64,000 nt of DNA, from positions 62,001 to 126,000 of the forward strand of contig SCUB01000019.1 of the NCBI GenBank assembly GCA_004297465.1, written 5' to 3'. Shown piece after piece: positions 8,668 through 16,983 of the stretch. Every line of letters begins with the position of its first letter. Position 1 is the first letter of the stretch. Source of the stretch: Xanthobacteraceae bacterium (GTDB lineage: Bacteria; Pseudomonadota; Alphaproteobacteria; Rhizobiales; Xanthobacteraceae). The position numbers and the translations under genes were made by a program. Below the pieces are notes generated by a model. It worked only from the letters and a program-made list of their open reading frames with translations, did no database searches and was not told the origin of the DNA.

Positions 8668-11600
8668 ATGGCCTTGCTGACGCATCTTCCGCCTGGATCG
8701 GGCGACCGCGCCCCCGGCAGCGGCGTCACCGCCGTGCTCGGCCCCACCAACACTGGCAAGACCCATCTCGCCATCGACCGCATGCTGGCGCATTCCTCCG
8801 GCATTATCGGCCTGCCGCTGCGCCTCCTGGCGCGCGAGGTCTACAACAAGGTCGCAAGCCGGGCCGGCGCCGATGCGGTGGCGCTGATCACCGGCGAGGA
8901 GAAGATCAAGCCGCCGCGGCCGCGCTACTGGGTTTCCACCGTCGAGGCGATGCCGCGCGATCTCGACGTGTCGTTCCTCGCCGTCGACGAGATCCAGATC
9001 GGCGCCGATCTCGAGCGCGGCCATGTCTTCACCGACCGCATCCTGCACCGGCGCGGCCGCGACGAGACGCTGATCCTGGGCGCGGCCACCATGCGCCCGA
9101 TCGTCGAGCGGCTGTTGCCGGGCGCCAGCATCGTGACGCGGCCCCGCCTGTCGCAGCTTGACTTCGCCGGCGACCGCAAGATCACGCGCCAGCCGCGCCG
9201 CACCGCCATCGTCGCGTTCTCCGCCGACGAGGTCTACGCCATCGCCGAACTGATCCGCCGCCAGCATGGCGGCGCCGCGGTGGTGCTCGGCGCGCTCAGC
9301 CCGCGCACGCGCAACGCGCAGGTCGCGCTGTACCAGTCCGGCGATGTTGATTTTCTCGTCGCCACCGATGCCATCGGCATGGGGCTCAACCTCGACGTCG
9401 ATCACGTCGCGTTCGCCTCCGACCGCAAATATGACGGCTACCAGTATCGCCGCCTGGCGCCGTCCGAATTCGCCCAGATCGCCGGCCGCGCCGGGCGCGC
9501 CACCCGCGACGGTACCTTCGGCACCACCGGACGCTGCGCGCCGTTCGAGCCGGAACTGGTCAACGCCTTGCAGAATCACGCCTTCGACAGCGTCAAGCTC
9601 CTGCAATGGCGCAACGCCAGCCTGGATTTCGCCTCGCTCGGCGCGCTGCAGGCCTCGCTGGCGCAGGTGCCGGCCCATGAGGCGCTGACCCGCGCCCCTG
9701 TCGGCGACGACATCCGCGTGCTCGACCATGCCGCGCGCGACGACGAGGTGCGCGCCATCGCCCGCGACAGGGTTGCCGTCGAACGGCTGTGGGACGTGTG
9801 CCAGTTGCCTGACTATCGCAAGATCGCCGCCGCCGCCCATGCGGAACTTGTGGTCACGCTCTATGGTTTTCTGATGCGGCGGGGTAGTCTGCCGTCCGAC
9901 TGGTTTGCGACGCAGGTGGCGCAGGCCGATCGCACCGATGGCGACATCGACACGCTGTCGGCGCGCATCGCCCATATCCGGACCTGGACGTTCGCCGCCA
10001 ATCGTCCCGACTGGCTTGACGACCCCGACCATTGGCAGGAAACGACACGGGCGGTTGAGGACAGGCTGTCCGATGCGCTACACGAGCGCCTCACGGAACG
10101 TTTCGTCGACCGCCGGACCAGTGTATTGATGCGGCGACTGCGGGAAAACACAATGTTGGATACAGAAATAGGCAAGACCGGCGAGGTTATCGTGGAAGGC
10201 CATGTCATCGGCCGCCTCGACGGCTTCCTGTTCGCCCCCGATGCCGCCGAGGCCGGTTCCGAGGCGAAAGCCTTGCAGGCCGCGGCGCAGAAGGCGCTGG
10301 CCGGCGAGATCGACGCCCGCGCCCAGCGGCTGGCGCAGGCCGCCGACGACCAGTTCGCGCTGGCCTCCGACGGCGTGCTGCGCTGGATCGGCGCCGCGGT
10401 GGGCAAGCTCACGGCCAGCGAGGACACGCTGCGTCCGCGCCTGCGCATCCTTGCCGATGAGCGTCTGATGGGCGCGCCGCACGAGGCGGTGCAGGCCCGG
10501 CTCGACCTCTGGCTCAAGACCCACATCGAAAAGCTGCTGACGCCGCTGTTCGATCTGACAAAAGCCGAGGACATCACCGGGATTGCCCGTGGCATCGCCT
10601 ATCAGTTGGTCGAGGCGCTCGGCGTTATCGAGCGGCACAGGATTTCGTCCGAGCTCAAGGGGCTGGACCAGCCGGCGCGCGCCTCCCTGCGCAAATACGG
10701 CGTGCGGTTCGGCGCCTATCACGTCTATGTCCCCGCGCTCCTGAAGCCGGCGCCGCGCGCGCTGGCGCTGCTGCTGTGGAGCCTGAAGCACGAGACGGCC
10801 GATGCCGCGGCGCTTGGCACCGCGCAGCATCTGGCTTCGAGCGGGCGTACCTCGTTCGCCATCGACAAGGATCTCGACCGCGACGCCTACCGCCTGCTCG
10901 GCTACCGCGTATGCGGCGAGCGCGCGGTGCGCGTCGACATCCTCGAACGCCTCGCCGACCTGATCCGCCCGGCGCTGGGCTGGCGTACCGGCGCGCCGGG
11001 CGAAAGGCCCGCGGGGGCCTTCGACGGCTCGGCCTTCATCGTGACCCAGGCCATGACTTCGCTGACCGGCTCGGCCGGCGAGGATTTCGCGTCCATCCTG
11101 CGCGCGCTCGGCTACCGCATGGAGCGCCGCCCCAAGCCGTCCGAACCGGAGCCGGTGGCGGTGCCCGCGCAAGCCGCCGAAGTGGCGGCGGAACACGACG
11201 CGGCGGGCGAAACCGCCGTTCTGCCGGAACCGGAAACCGCGCCCGACGCGCCTGTTCCGGATCAGCCCGAGGCGGGGGCTCCGGATCAGATGGCGGTCCC
11301 CGACCGGCCCGAGGCAAATGCCCCGCCGGACGCGGCCGGCGCCGATATTCAGGCCGAATCCGAGGCCAAATCCGAGGCCGACGCCGCGATGCCGGCGGCG
11401 GAAGCGCAGGCCGACAGCGCCGCGTCCGCGGCCGCAACGGAGGCCGCCGAGCCCGAGCTGATCGAGGTGTGGCGCCCGGGGCGTTTCGAGGATGCCCATC
11501 CACGGCGCGAGCGCCATCGCGCGGGACGGCGTGGGCGCGAGACGGCGGCCGGCGGCGAGGCTGCTGCCGCACCCCCCGAAGGCGAAGCGCAGGAGCCGCG

Positions 11601-11955
11601 CAAGGACGGCTGGCGCCGCAGGGGCCATGGCAGGGATCAGAAGGATCAGGGCAAGGGTCACGGCAAGCGGCAGGGCGAACGCGGCGGCGAGCAGCCGGGC
11701 GAGCGTTTCCAGCGCCGCGCCGGCGCGCCCCAGGGAGCGGGCGAGGCGGCCGCGCGCGAGCGGCCCGGCCGCAACCGCGACCAGTCGCGGGGGCGCGAAC
11801 GCGAGCGGTTCCCGCACAAGGGCGGCCCCGACCGCGTGGTGGCAAGCTCGGGCCCGCGCGAGCGGCGCGACAAGGTGGCCGATCCCAATTCTCCGTTCGC
11901 CAAGCTCGCCGCGCTCAAGGCGCAGCTGGAGGCCGGCTCCAAGGAGCCGAGCTGA
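8668..11955 (+). CDS. SUV3-like DExH RNA helicase with long charged tail
   Basis: 1095 residues. Walker A GPTNTGKT is at 25-32 and the DExH-type box is DEIQ at 107-110. Motif VI, 'FAQIAGRAGRA', sits near 275. This set and the GPTNTGKT spacing match the SUV3/mitochondrial degradosome helicase family found in alphaproteobacteria. The helicase core and its C-terminal helical domain reach about residue 800. The last about 270 residues look disordered: first Pro/Glu/Ala-rich and acidic (about 815-935), then Arg/Gly/Lys-rich and basic (about 940-1060), like RNA-binding tails. The likely role is RNA unwinding in decay or ribosome maturation. The S4 RNA-binding gene follows. Confidence 0.85.
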   Translation: MALLTHLPPGSGDRAPGSGVTAVLGPTNTGKTHLAIDRMLAHSSGIIGLPLRLLAREVYNKVASRAGADAVALITGEEKIKPPRPRYWVSTVEAMPRDLDVSFLAVDEIQIGADLERGHVFTDRILHRRGRDETLILGAATMRPIVERLLPGASIVTRPRLSQLDFAGDRKITRQPRRTAIVAFSADEVYAIAELIRRQHGGAAVVLGALSPRTRNAQVALYQSGDVDFLVATDAIGMGLNLDVDHVAFASDRKYDGYQYRRLAPSEFAQIAGRAGRATRDGTFGTTGRCAPFEPELVNALQNHAFDSVKLLQWRNASLDFASLGALQASLAQVPAHEALTRAPVGDDIRVLDHAARDDEVRAIARDRVAVERLWDVCQLPDYRKIAAAAHAELVVTLYGFLMRRGSLPSDWFATQVAQADRTDGDIDTLSARIAHIRTWTFAANRPDWLDDPDHWQETTRAVEDRLSDALHERLTERFVDRRTSVLMRRLRENTMLDTEIGKTGEVIVEGHVIGRLDGFLFAPDAAEAGSEAKALQAAAQKALAGEIDARAQRLAQAADDQFALASDGVLRWIGAAVGKLTASEDTLRPRLRILADERLMGAPHEAVQARLDLWLKTHIEKLLTPLFDLTKAEDITGIARGIAYQLVEALGVIERHRISSELKGLDQPARASLRKYGVRFGAYHVYVPALLKPAPRALALLLWSLKHETADAAALGTAQHLASSGRTSFAIDKDLDRDAYRLLGYRVCGERAVRVDILERLADLIRPALGWRTGAPGERPAGAFDGSAFIVTQAMTSLTGSAGEDFASILRALGYRMERRPKPSEPEPVAVPAQAAEVAAEHDAAGETAVLPEPETAPDAPVPDQPEAGAPDQMAVPDRPEANAPPDAAGADIQAESEAKSEADAAMPAAEAQADSAASAAATEAAEPELIEVWRPGRFEDAHPRRERHRAGRRGRETAAGGEAAAAPPEGEAQEPRKDGWRRRGHGRDQKDQGKGHGKRQGERGGEQPGERFQRRAGAPQGAGEAAARERPGRNRDQSRGRERERFPHKGGPDRVVASSGPRERRDKVADPNSPFAKLAALKAQLEAGSKEPS

Positions 11956-12028
11956 CCGCCGAAGTTTCGGATTTCAGTTCACGGTGAATCCATTCGCCGG
12001 GCATCCGTGCGCGGGCGCATGATGGTTC

Positions 12029-12316
12029 ATGTCTTTCGCGGATCGCCAGCGCATCGACAAATGGGTCTGGCATGCGCGGTTCGTCAGAACCCGCGTTGAT
12101 GCCCAAAGCTTTATCGCAAGCGGTCATGTGCGCCTCAACGGCGTGCGCGTCACCGCGCCGGCGCATGCGGTGCGGGCCGGCGACGTGCTGACGATGGCGC
12201 TTGATTCCCGGGTACGCGTGGTGCGCGTCGTCGGCTTCAGCGAGCGCCGCGGCAACGCCGCGCAGGCGCAACTGCTCTATGCCGATCTGGCGCCGGCAAG
12301 GCGTGCGTATCTGTAG
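12029..12316 (+). CDS. S4-domain RNA-binding protein (HslR-like)
   Basis: 95 residues, almost all one S4 domain: 'QRIDKWVWHARFVRTR', 'AQSFIASGHVRLNGVRV' and 'AVRAGDVLTMAL'. It resembles Hsp15/HslR, which binds stalled 50S subunits with nascent chains in E. coli, though alphaproteobacterial members are shorter at the C-terminus. It lies 73 bases after the helicase, so the two probably form one RNA-related transcription unit. There is no strong ribosome site before the ATG. Confidence 0.85.
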   Translation: MSFADRQRIDKWVWHARFVRTRVDAQSFIASGHVRLNGVRVTAPAHAVRAGDVLTMALDSRVRVVRVVGFSERRGNAAQAQLLYADLAPARRAYL

Positions 12317-12516
12317 GAAATCAAGCGACATGCGCGCGCCTCATGTTGGCCATGTCGTCGCGATGCGAAGATGCGAGCGCGGTTCTCTTGCCCCCTGTCG
12401 CCGCATGCGCTAGGGCATGGTCCATGAGAACGCCCGCAAGCGTGGAAAAGTGTTGTGCGAGCAGTCGGTTGCCTTATGGCAAGCGTCGCCTGAAATAAAC
12501 CTTCCTGGAGCCGTCG

Positions 12517-12855
12517 ATGACCTACGTCGTCACAGATAATTGCATCAAGTGCAAATACACCGACTGCGTCGAAGTCTGTCCGGTGGACTGCTTCTATGAA
12601 GGCGAGAACATGCTGGTGATCCACCCCGACGAGTGCATCGATTGCGGGGTGTGCGAACCGGAATGCCCGGCCGAGGCGATCAAGCCGGATACCGAGCCGA
12701 GTCTGGAAAAGTGGCTGGAGCTCAACGCCAAATATGCCGGCGACTGGCCCAACATCACCCAGAAGAAGGAAGCCCCGGCGGACGCCAAGAAGTTCGATGG
12801 CGAAGGGGGCAAGTTCGAGAAATATTTTTCTACGAAACCGGGTGAGGGTGACTGA
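12517..12855 (+). CDS. fdxA: 7Fe ferredoxin FdxA
   Basis: 112 residues. Nine Cys are visible at 9, 12, 17, 21, 25, 40, 43, 46 and 50. The pattern fits a [3Fe-4S] cluster (C9, C17, C50) and a [4Fe-4S] cluster (C21, C40, C43, C46), with C12 and C25 as the extra Cys seen in Azotobacter FdI-type proteins. The C-terminal half ('[19 protein letters not shown]') is typical of FdxA. It is a soluble low-potential electron carrier whose partner is unknown. The order S4 gene, fdxA, carD is common in Rhizobiales. Confidence 0.95.
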   Translation: MTYVVTDNCIKCKYTDCVEVCPVDCFYEGENMLVIHPDECIDCGVCEPECPAEAIKPDTEPSLEKWLELNAKYAGDWPNITQKKEAPADAKKFDGEGGKFEKYFSTKPGEGD

Positions 12856-12952
12856 CCCTTACCTGCCCGCCGGCCAATCCAATCGTTTAACCCTAACTGA
12901 TTAATGCTACTTGCTGCGGCGCAATAGGTGCCTTCGCGGCAGCCATAAATCA

Positions 12953-12980
12953 TTGATTTTCGCGGAAAATGTGGTATCCT
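12953..12980 (+). promoter_or_regulatory. Promoter candidate for carD
   Basis: TTGATT and TATCCT are 16 bases apart. Transcription would begin near 12987. That is about 65 bases before a GTG with a good ribosome site at 13053, and about 300 bases before the ATG at 13290, which matters for choosing the CarD start. Confidence 0.4.
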
Positions 12981-13289
12981 GGCTAACATTTTCAAAAGCC
13001 GGATCCGATTCCCCGTAGAAGGCGGACAATTTCGGACCACCTCGGGAGAATCGTGAACAGGGGCGTGGAGTTGCCACGCGCATGGCTCGTGTCAGACAAA
13101 CAGCGTAGTAAGAGTAAGAAGCACTCCGGCAAGACGTCGAAGGCAACCAGAGCCGCGGCCCGGACACCGGCGGTGCGCCGGAGCGGCAAGACGCCTCCCG
13201 CCCGGTCGGCTGACCGGGTCTCACGGTCATCGCGGAAGGATATCCGCGCGGCCTCCCCCGCGAAATCAAACAAAACGGCACCCCATTCA

Positions 13290-14126
13290 ATGCCCAAGAA
13301 AACTGCCCAGAAAGCTGCCTCCAGGACTGCCCTCAAGACCGCCGCCAAGGCTCCAGCCCGCACCAAGACCGTGGCCAAGCCGGCGGCCAAATCCGCCGCG
13401 CGCTCCGTCGTGAAATCCCATGCCGGCAAGCCGGTCGCGCATGCCGTCAAGTCCGTGGCCAAGCCCGTTGCCAAGCCCGCGAAGACCGCCGCCGCCGCGC
13501 CGCGCGTCGAGGAGGTCAAGAAGGTCACGACCCAGCGTCAGGGCTTCCGCACCAGCGAATTCATCGTCTACCCGGCCCATGGCGTCGGCCAGATCCTCGC
13601 CATCGAGGAGCAGGAGATCGCCGGCGCGACGCTGGAGCTGTTCGTCATCAACTTCATCAAGGACAAGATGACGCTGCGCGTGCCCACCGCCAAGATCACC
13701 AATGTCGGAATGCGCAAGCTGTCCGAGCCGGCGCTGGTCCGCAAGGCGCTCGACACCCTCAAGGGCCGCGCCCGCATCAAGCGCACCATGTGGTCGCGCC
13801 GGGCGCAGGAATACGAGGCCAAGATCAATTCCGGCGACATCGTCGCCATCGCCGAGGTGGTGCGCGATCTGTATCGTTCGGACACCCAGCCCGAGCAGTC
13901 CTACAGCGAGCGCCAGCTTTACGAGGCCGCGCTCGACCGGCTGTCGCGCGAAATCGCGGCCGTGCAGCACGTCACCGAGACCGAAGCGATCAAGGAGATC
14001 GAGGCGGCGCTGGCCAAGGGTCCGCGTCGCGGTCCCAAGGCCGCCGATGACGAAGCCGCCGCGGAAGGCGATGCCGATCTCGACGGCGATGCCGACGAGT
14101 CGGTGAGCGCCGACGAGGCGGCCTGA
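13290..14126 (+). CDS. carD: CarD-family RNA polymerase-binding regulator
   Basis: 278 residues from ATG 13290 ('MPKKTAQKAASRT'). The first about 80 residues are Lys/Ala/Pro-rich repeats (AKPAAKSAAR-like), resembling histone H1 tails. The CarD/TRCF RNA-polymerase-interacting domain follows ('FRTSEFIVYPAHGVGQI', 'LFVINF', 'MTLRVPTAKI'), then the helical DNA-binding half ('RARIKRTMWSRRAQEYEAKI', 'VRDLYR'). The tail is acidic. CarD binds the RNAP beta subunit and stabilises open promoters. The frame stays open up to a GTG at 13053 with GGGAG 4 bases before it, which would add 79 basic residues; the length of relatives (as I recall) favours 13290, the ribosome site favours 13053. Confidence 0.9.
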   Translation: MPKKTAQKAASRTALKTAAKAPARTKTVAKPAAKSAARSVVKSHAGKPVAHAVKSVAKPVAKPAKTAAAAPRVEEVKKVTTQRQGFRTSEFIVYPAHGVGQILAIEEQEIAGATLELFVINFIKDKMTLRVPTAKITNVGMRKLSEPALVRKALDTLKGRARIKRTMWSRRAQEYEAKINSGDIVAIAEVVRDLYRSDTQPEQSYSERQLYEAALDRLSREIAAVQHVTETEAIKEIEAALAKGPRRGPKAADDEAAAEGDADLDGDADESVSADEAA

Positions 14127-14177
14127 GACGCGCCGCGCTGAAAGAAAGCGCGGACAAGCTTTCAGCGGACATTCAGG

Positions 14178-14207
14178 ACCCGGCCCGCGCGGCCGGGTTT
14201 TGTTTTT
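14178..14207 (+). terminator. Intrinsic terminator of carD
   Basis: An 8-base perfect stem ACCCGGCC / GGCCGGGT with a 5-base loop is followed by a T-rich run (TTTGTTTTT). It lies about 50 bases after the carD stop. Confidence 0.8.
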
Positions 14208-14243
14208 CGGAGGCTGTTTTTCGGAAGACTGTTTTTCGCAGGC
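14201..14243. repeat. Three tandem copies of a 14-15 base T-rich unit
   Basis: The units TGTTTTTCGGAGGC (14201), TGTTTTTCGGAAGAC (14215) and TGTTTTTCGCAGGC (14230) follow one another directly. The first overlaps the T-run of the carD terminator, which suggests local duplication of the terminator tail. Confidence 0.7.
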
Positions 14244-14302
14244 CTTGCCCGTCCGCTGTCCGCTCGGGGGTGGTCTGGCGGCCGGCGCCAAACAACCGGC
14301 TT

Positions 14303-14352
14303 GAGCCTCTATCGCTCTTGAGAGCCTCTATCGCTCTTGAGCCTCTATTCGC
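14303..14352. repeat. 19-base tandem repeat after the M48 protease gene
   Basis: The unit GAGCCTCTATCGCTCTTGA occurs at 14303-14321 and 14322-14340, with a third partial copy running into the stop region of the minus-strand protease gene at 14345. The stop codon itself (TAG on the minus strand) lies in the degenerate third copy, so the repeat may have grown out of the gene's 3' end. Confidence 0.75.
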
Positions 14353-15841
14353 TGGCGATCTTGACCCTGGTGTCGGGCCTGACGGCCTCGCCGGGGCCGA
14401 GGCCGTTGAGCATGCGGAACCGCTCCAGCTGGCGGTCGGTTCCCGACATACGCTGCGCCAGCGATTCCACCGTATCGCCGGCCTTGACCGTGACGACCCG
14501 GATGCGCAGTGGCCGCGCCTCCTGGATCTCGGCGAGCGACAGGCGGCGGAACGAATTGACCGCCTCGCGGAACACCTGGTCGCCGCCGGCGGATTTCTGC
14601 CGGCTGGCGAAGATGAAGCGGTAGACATTGGTGCCGAAGCGCAGCGCATAGACCCGGAACTGCCACTGGTCACCATGGGCGATGACGGTGGCTGCGGGAA
14701 AGCCGTTGATGGTCAGTTCGGCGGCGCTGGCCTTGTCGATGCCTTCCATCCAGCCCGAGGTCAGATGGTCGATCAGCGTCTGCTCGGCCGCCACGCTCAC
14801 CACGTCAAAGCGCATCGCCTGGGTGCCGCCTTCGCGCACCCCGATCACCGCCTGCGCCGTGTTGTCGAGCGAGAAGCCTTCCGGCGCGGTGAAGACGAAG
14901 CCGAGCTTGGGGTGCAGGAAGCGGCGGCCGCGCACGAAGCCTTCGCTCGGATCCTCGCCGTAGACGACGTCGTCGATGGCGGAGAGGTAGGCGTCACGGT
15001 CGTGTTCGCTGGCGCTCGCCGAGGCGAATTGCCGTGCGTTGGATTGCGCGTTCTGCACGCGGGCCGGCGTCGCCGGATGCGACGACAGGAAGTCGAGCGC
15101 GCGCTGGTCGGCGTTGCGCGCCTGCAGGGTGGCGTTGCGCTCCAGCGCGGTCAGGAACCGCACCGCGCCGAACGGATCGTAGCCGGCCCGCGCCGCGATG
15201 CCGACGCCGATGCCGTCGGCCTCCAGTTCCTGGGCGCGCGAGAAGCTGGCCATGCTCAGCCGGGTGCGGGCCAGCGCCAGCGCGCTCATATCGGTATCGC
15301 CGCCCATGTCGCCGACGACGCGGGCCACGACCGCGCTCTGGCGCGCCTGGTTCTCGCGGATCGCGGCGTGGCGCGCGATGACGTGGGCCATTTCATGCGA
15401 TAGCACCGACGACAGCTCGGCGGTGTCGCTGGCGAGCGTGATCAGGCCGCGCGTGACGTAAAGCTGCCCGGTCGGCAGCGCGAAGGCGTTGACCGAGCCC
15501 GAGTTGAGGATGGTGACCTTGTAGGCGAGATCGGGCCGCTCGGAGGCGGCGACCAGCCGGTCCACCGTCCGGCTGATCAGGGCCTGCAGCCGGGGATCGT
15601 CATAGACGCCGCCATAGGTACCGAGAATGCGTTCGTGCTCGCGCTCGGCGGAGGACGCTTGCGGCGTGGCCTGGGGATTGGCCTGCTGCGCCGGCCTGGC
15701 GCGCGCCGCACGCGGGGCGAACGGTCCGGACTGGAACCGGGTCATGTCGCCGCAGCCGGCAAGGGCAACGCATGCCGCCAGGATGAGCCATGACGCCGGG
15801 CGCCGGCAGGCTTGTCTCAACTCATGTCCCCGATCTGGCAT
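14345..15841 (-). CDS. M48-family zinc metalloprotease lipoprotein
   Basis: 498 residues from ATG 15841; a GTG 12 bases earlier is possible. A lipobox LAGC puts the lipidated Cys at 30, so it is a membrane-anchored periplasmic protein. The catalytic HEMAH motif and the downstream 'ELEADGIGVGI' Glu are those of M48 peptidases of the BepA/YggG (LoiP) kind, which clear misfolded outer-membrane proteins. The middle segment ('HPKLGFVFTAPEGFSLDN') is typical of alphaproteobacterial members. The last about 50 residues ('VKAGDTVESLAQRM', 'FRMLNGL') resemble a LysM-type domain, fitting peptidoglycan contact. Convergent with carD. Confidence 0.88.
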   Translation of the reverse strand: MPDRGHELRQACRRPASWLILAACVALAGCGDMTRFQSGPFAPRAARARPAQQANPQATPQASSAEREHERILGTYGGVYDDPRLQALISRTVDRLVAASERPDLAYKVTILNSGSVNAFALPTGQLYVTRGLITLASDTAELSSVLSHEMAHVIARHAAIRENQARQSAVVARVVGDMGGDTDMSALALARTRLSMASFSRAQELEADGIGVGIAARAGYDPFGAVRFLTALERNATLQARNADQRALDFLSSHPATPARVQNAQSNARQFASASASEHDRDAYLSAIDDVVYGEDPSEGFVRGRRFLHPKLGFVFTAPEGFSLDNTAQAVIGVREGGTQAMRFDVVSVAAEQTLIDHLTSGWMEGIDKASAAELTINGFPAATVIAHGDQWQFRVYALRFGTNVYRFIFASRQKSAGGDQVFREAVNSFRRLSLAEIQEARPLRIRVVTVKAGDTVESLAQRMSGTDRQLERFRMLNGLGPGEAVRPDTRVKIASE

Positions 15842-15894
15842 CTGGCTACGCACGACCGCAACGACCCTCTGGCTCCGGATCCGCCCTTGCGGGG

Positions 15895-16683
15895 CTACTC
15901 CAGCACTTCCACCTGTTCCGGCCGGGTCACCGCGATGCGCGGCCCGCCCCGCAGTTCCACCCAGCCGCGCACGCGAATCCTGCGTTTCTCCCAGGTCCGT
16001 GGGCGAAGCCCGGCGGCCTCAAGGATTCCCATGGTCCTTCTGGAAACGGGAACGGCAAATCCGGCGATCCAGCGCCGGCCGAAATTGACATAAAGCGTCG
16101 CGCCCGCCGCGCGGACCGAGCGCACCCGTCCCTCGACTATCGCGAATCGCCCAACCAGCGGCACAATTTCGCCCGGACTTTCGGCATTTTTTATGGCGGA
16201 GCCGCCCCGCCACAGCCCCATTTTGGCCTGCCGGGCGATTTTTTCCGCTTCCAGCAGCATGCGGGCGCAATCGGGCGGGGTGGACGCGCCCGCCGGCAGG
16301 CCGTTCGCCAGCGCGGCGCCGGCGGCGACCAGGTCATGCTGCAGCGGCTGTCCGGTTCCGTCCACCCAGGCCCACACCGGAAAACGGCCATGGCGATCCG
16401 GGGCGACATCCTTGCCGGCCGCAACGAACGCCACCATCCGCCCCGTTGCCAGCCCGGCGAGCGGCTGCGCCGCCAGGTGCCCGGCCGAAGGCGGCAGGGC
16501 CGGCTCGATGCCCGACAGCAGCAGTTCGCGGCCGTCGTCGAGCACCACGGTGCGGCCGTCGCGAACCGCGGCGACGCGGGCTTCCCGTCCGGGAGTGGCG
16601 AAGGCGGAAGGTTCGCAGGCGGCCATCGCTCCGCCCGCGGTCAGGCACGTCAGCACGGCCGCGCCGCACGCTCCAAGCTTCAT
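15895..16683 (-). CDS. SNase-like (thermonuclease-fold) secreted protein
   Basis: 262 residues from ATG 16683 ('MKLGACGAAVLTCLTAGGAMA', a signal peptide); the frame opens further upstream without coding character. Residues about 35-150 look like a staphylococcal-nuclease domain: 'LLLSGIEPALPP', 'DRHGRFPVWAWV', 'LVAAGAALANG'. The Arg of DRHGR is present, but the Arg normally three residues before G-I and the Glu of the following helix seem replaced. It may therefore not be catalytic. The C-terminal about 90 residues ('VEGRVRSVRAAGATLYVNFG', 'RVRGWVELRGGPRI') look like an OB-fold-type extension. It sits 53 bases upstream of the M48 gene on the same strand and may share its transcript. Confidence 0.72.
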   Translation of the reverse strand: MKLGACGAAVLTCLTAGGAMAACEPSAFATPGREARVAAVRDGRTVVLDDGRELLLSGIEPALPPSAGHLAAQPLAGLATGRMVAFVAAGKDVAPDRHGRFPVWAWVDGTGQPLQHDLVAAGAALANGLPAGASTPPDCARMLLEAEKIARQAKMGLWRGGSAIKNAESPGEIVPLVGRFAIVEGRVRSVRAAGATLYVNFGRRWIAGFAVPVSRRTMGILEAAGLRPRTWEKRRIRVRGWVELRGGPRIAVTRPEQVEVLE

Positions 16684-16983
16684 CGGCCCGCGCTCTTCAT
16701 GAAACGCTCCGCCCGCGGGGACAGTCAGTGACCGCCCGCGCTTTCGCAAAAAGATAGACGAGGGCCCGCTGGCGATGAAGCCGAAACGGACTTTCCGCGG
16801 CAGGGCAGGCGCGCAAATTCTTTGGCGCGAGCACATGTCATATGGACCCGCACCCGATCCCGCCCGCTTCGTGCAAGCATGTCATACAGTTATGAAAAAC
16901 AAACAGCAGTGGCGGCATTGACTCTCCAAGGTACCCCCATAGGATCGCCCGCCAACTAAAAACAATCTTGCCGGGGGAGCACC
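16684..16983. other. Divergent intergenic region SNase-like / binding protein
   Basis: 300 bases. Two direct copies of CATGTCATA (16834-16842 and 16878-16886) lie 44 bases apart, upstream of the promoter candidate for the binding protein. They could be a regulator site, but nothing else supports it. No open frame here looks coding. Confidence 0.4.
16918..16945 (+). promoter_or_regulatory. Promoter candidate for the binding-protein gene
   Basis: TTGACT (16918-16923) and TAGGAT (16940-16945) are 16 bases apart, leaving a leader of about 30 bases with GGGGGAG before the ATG at 16984. Confidence 0.45.
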
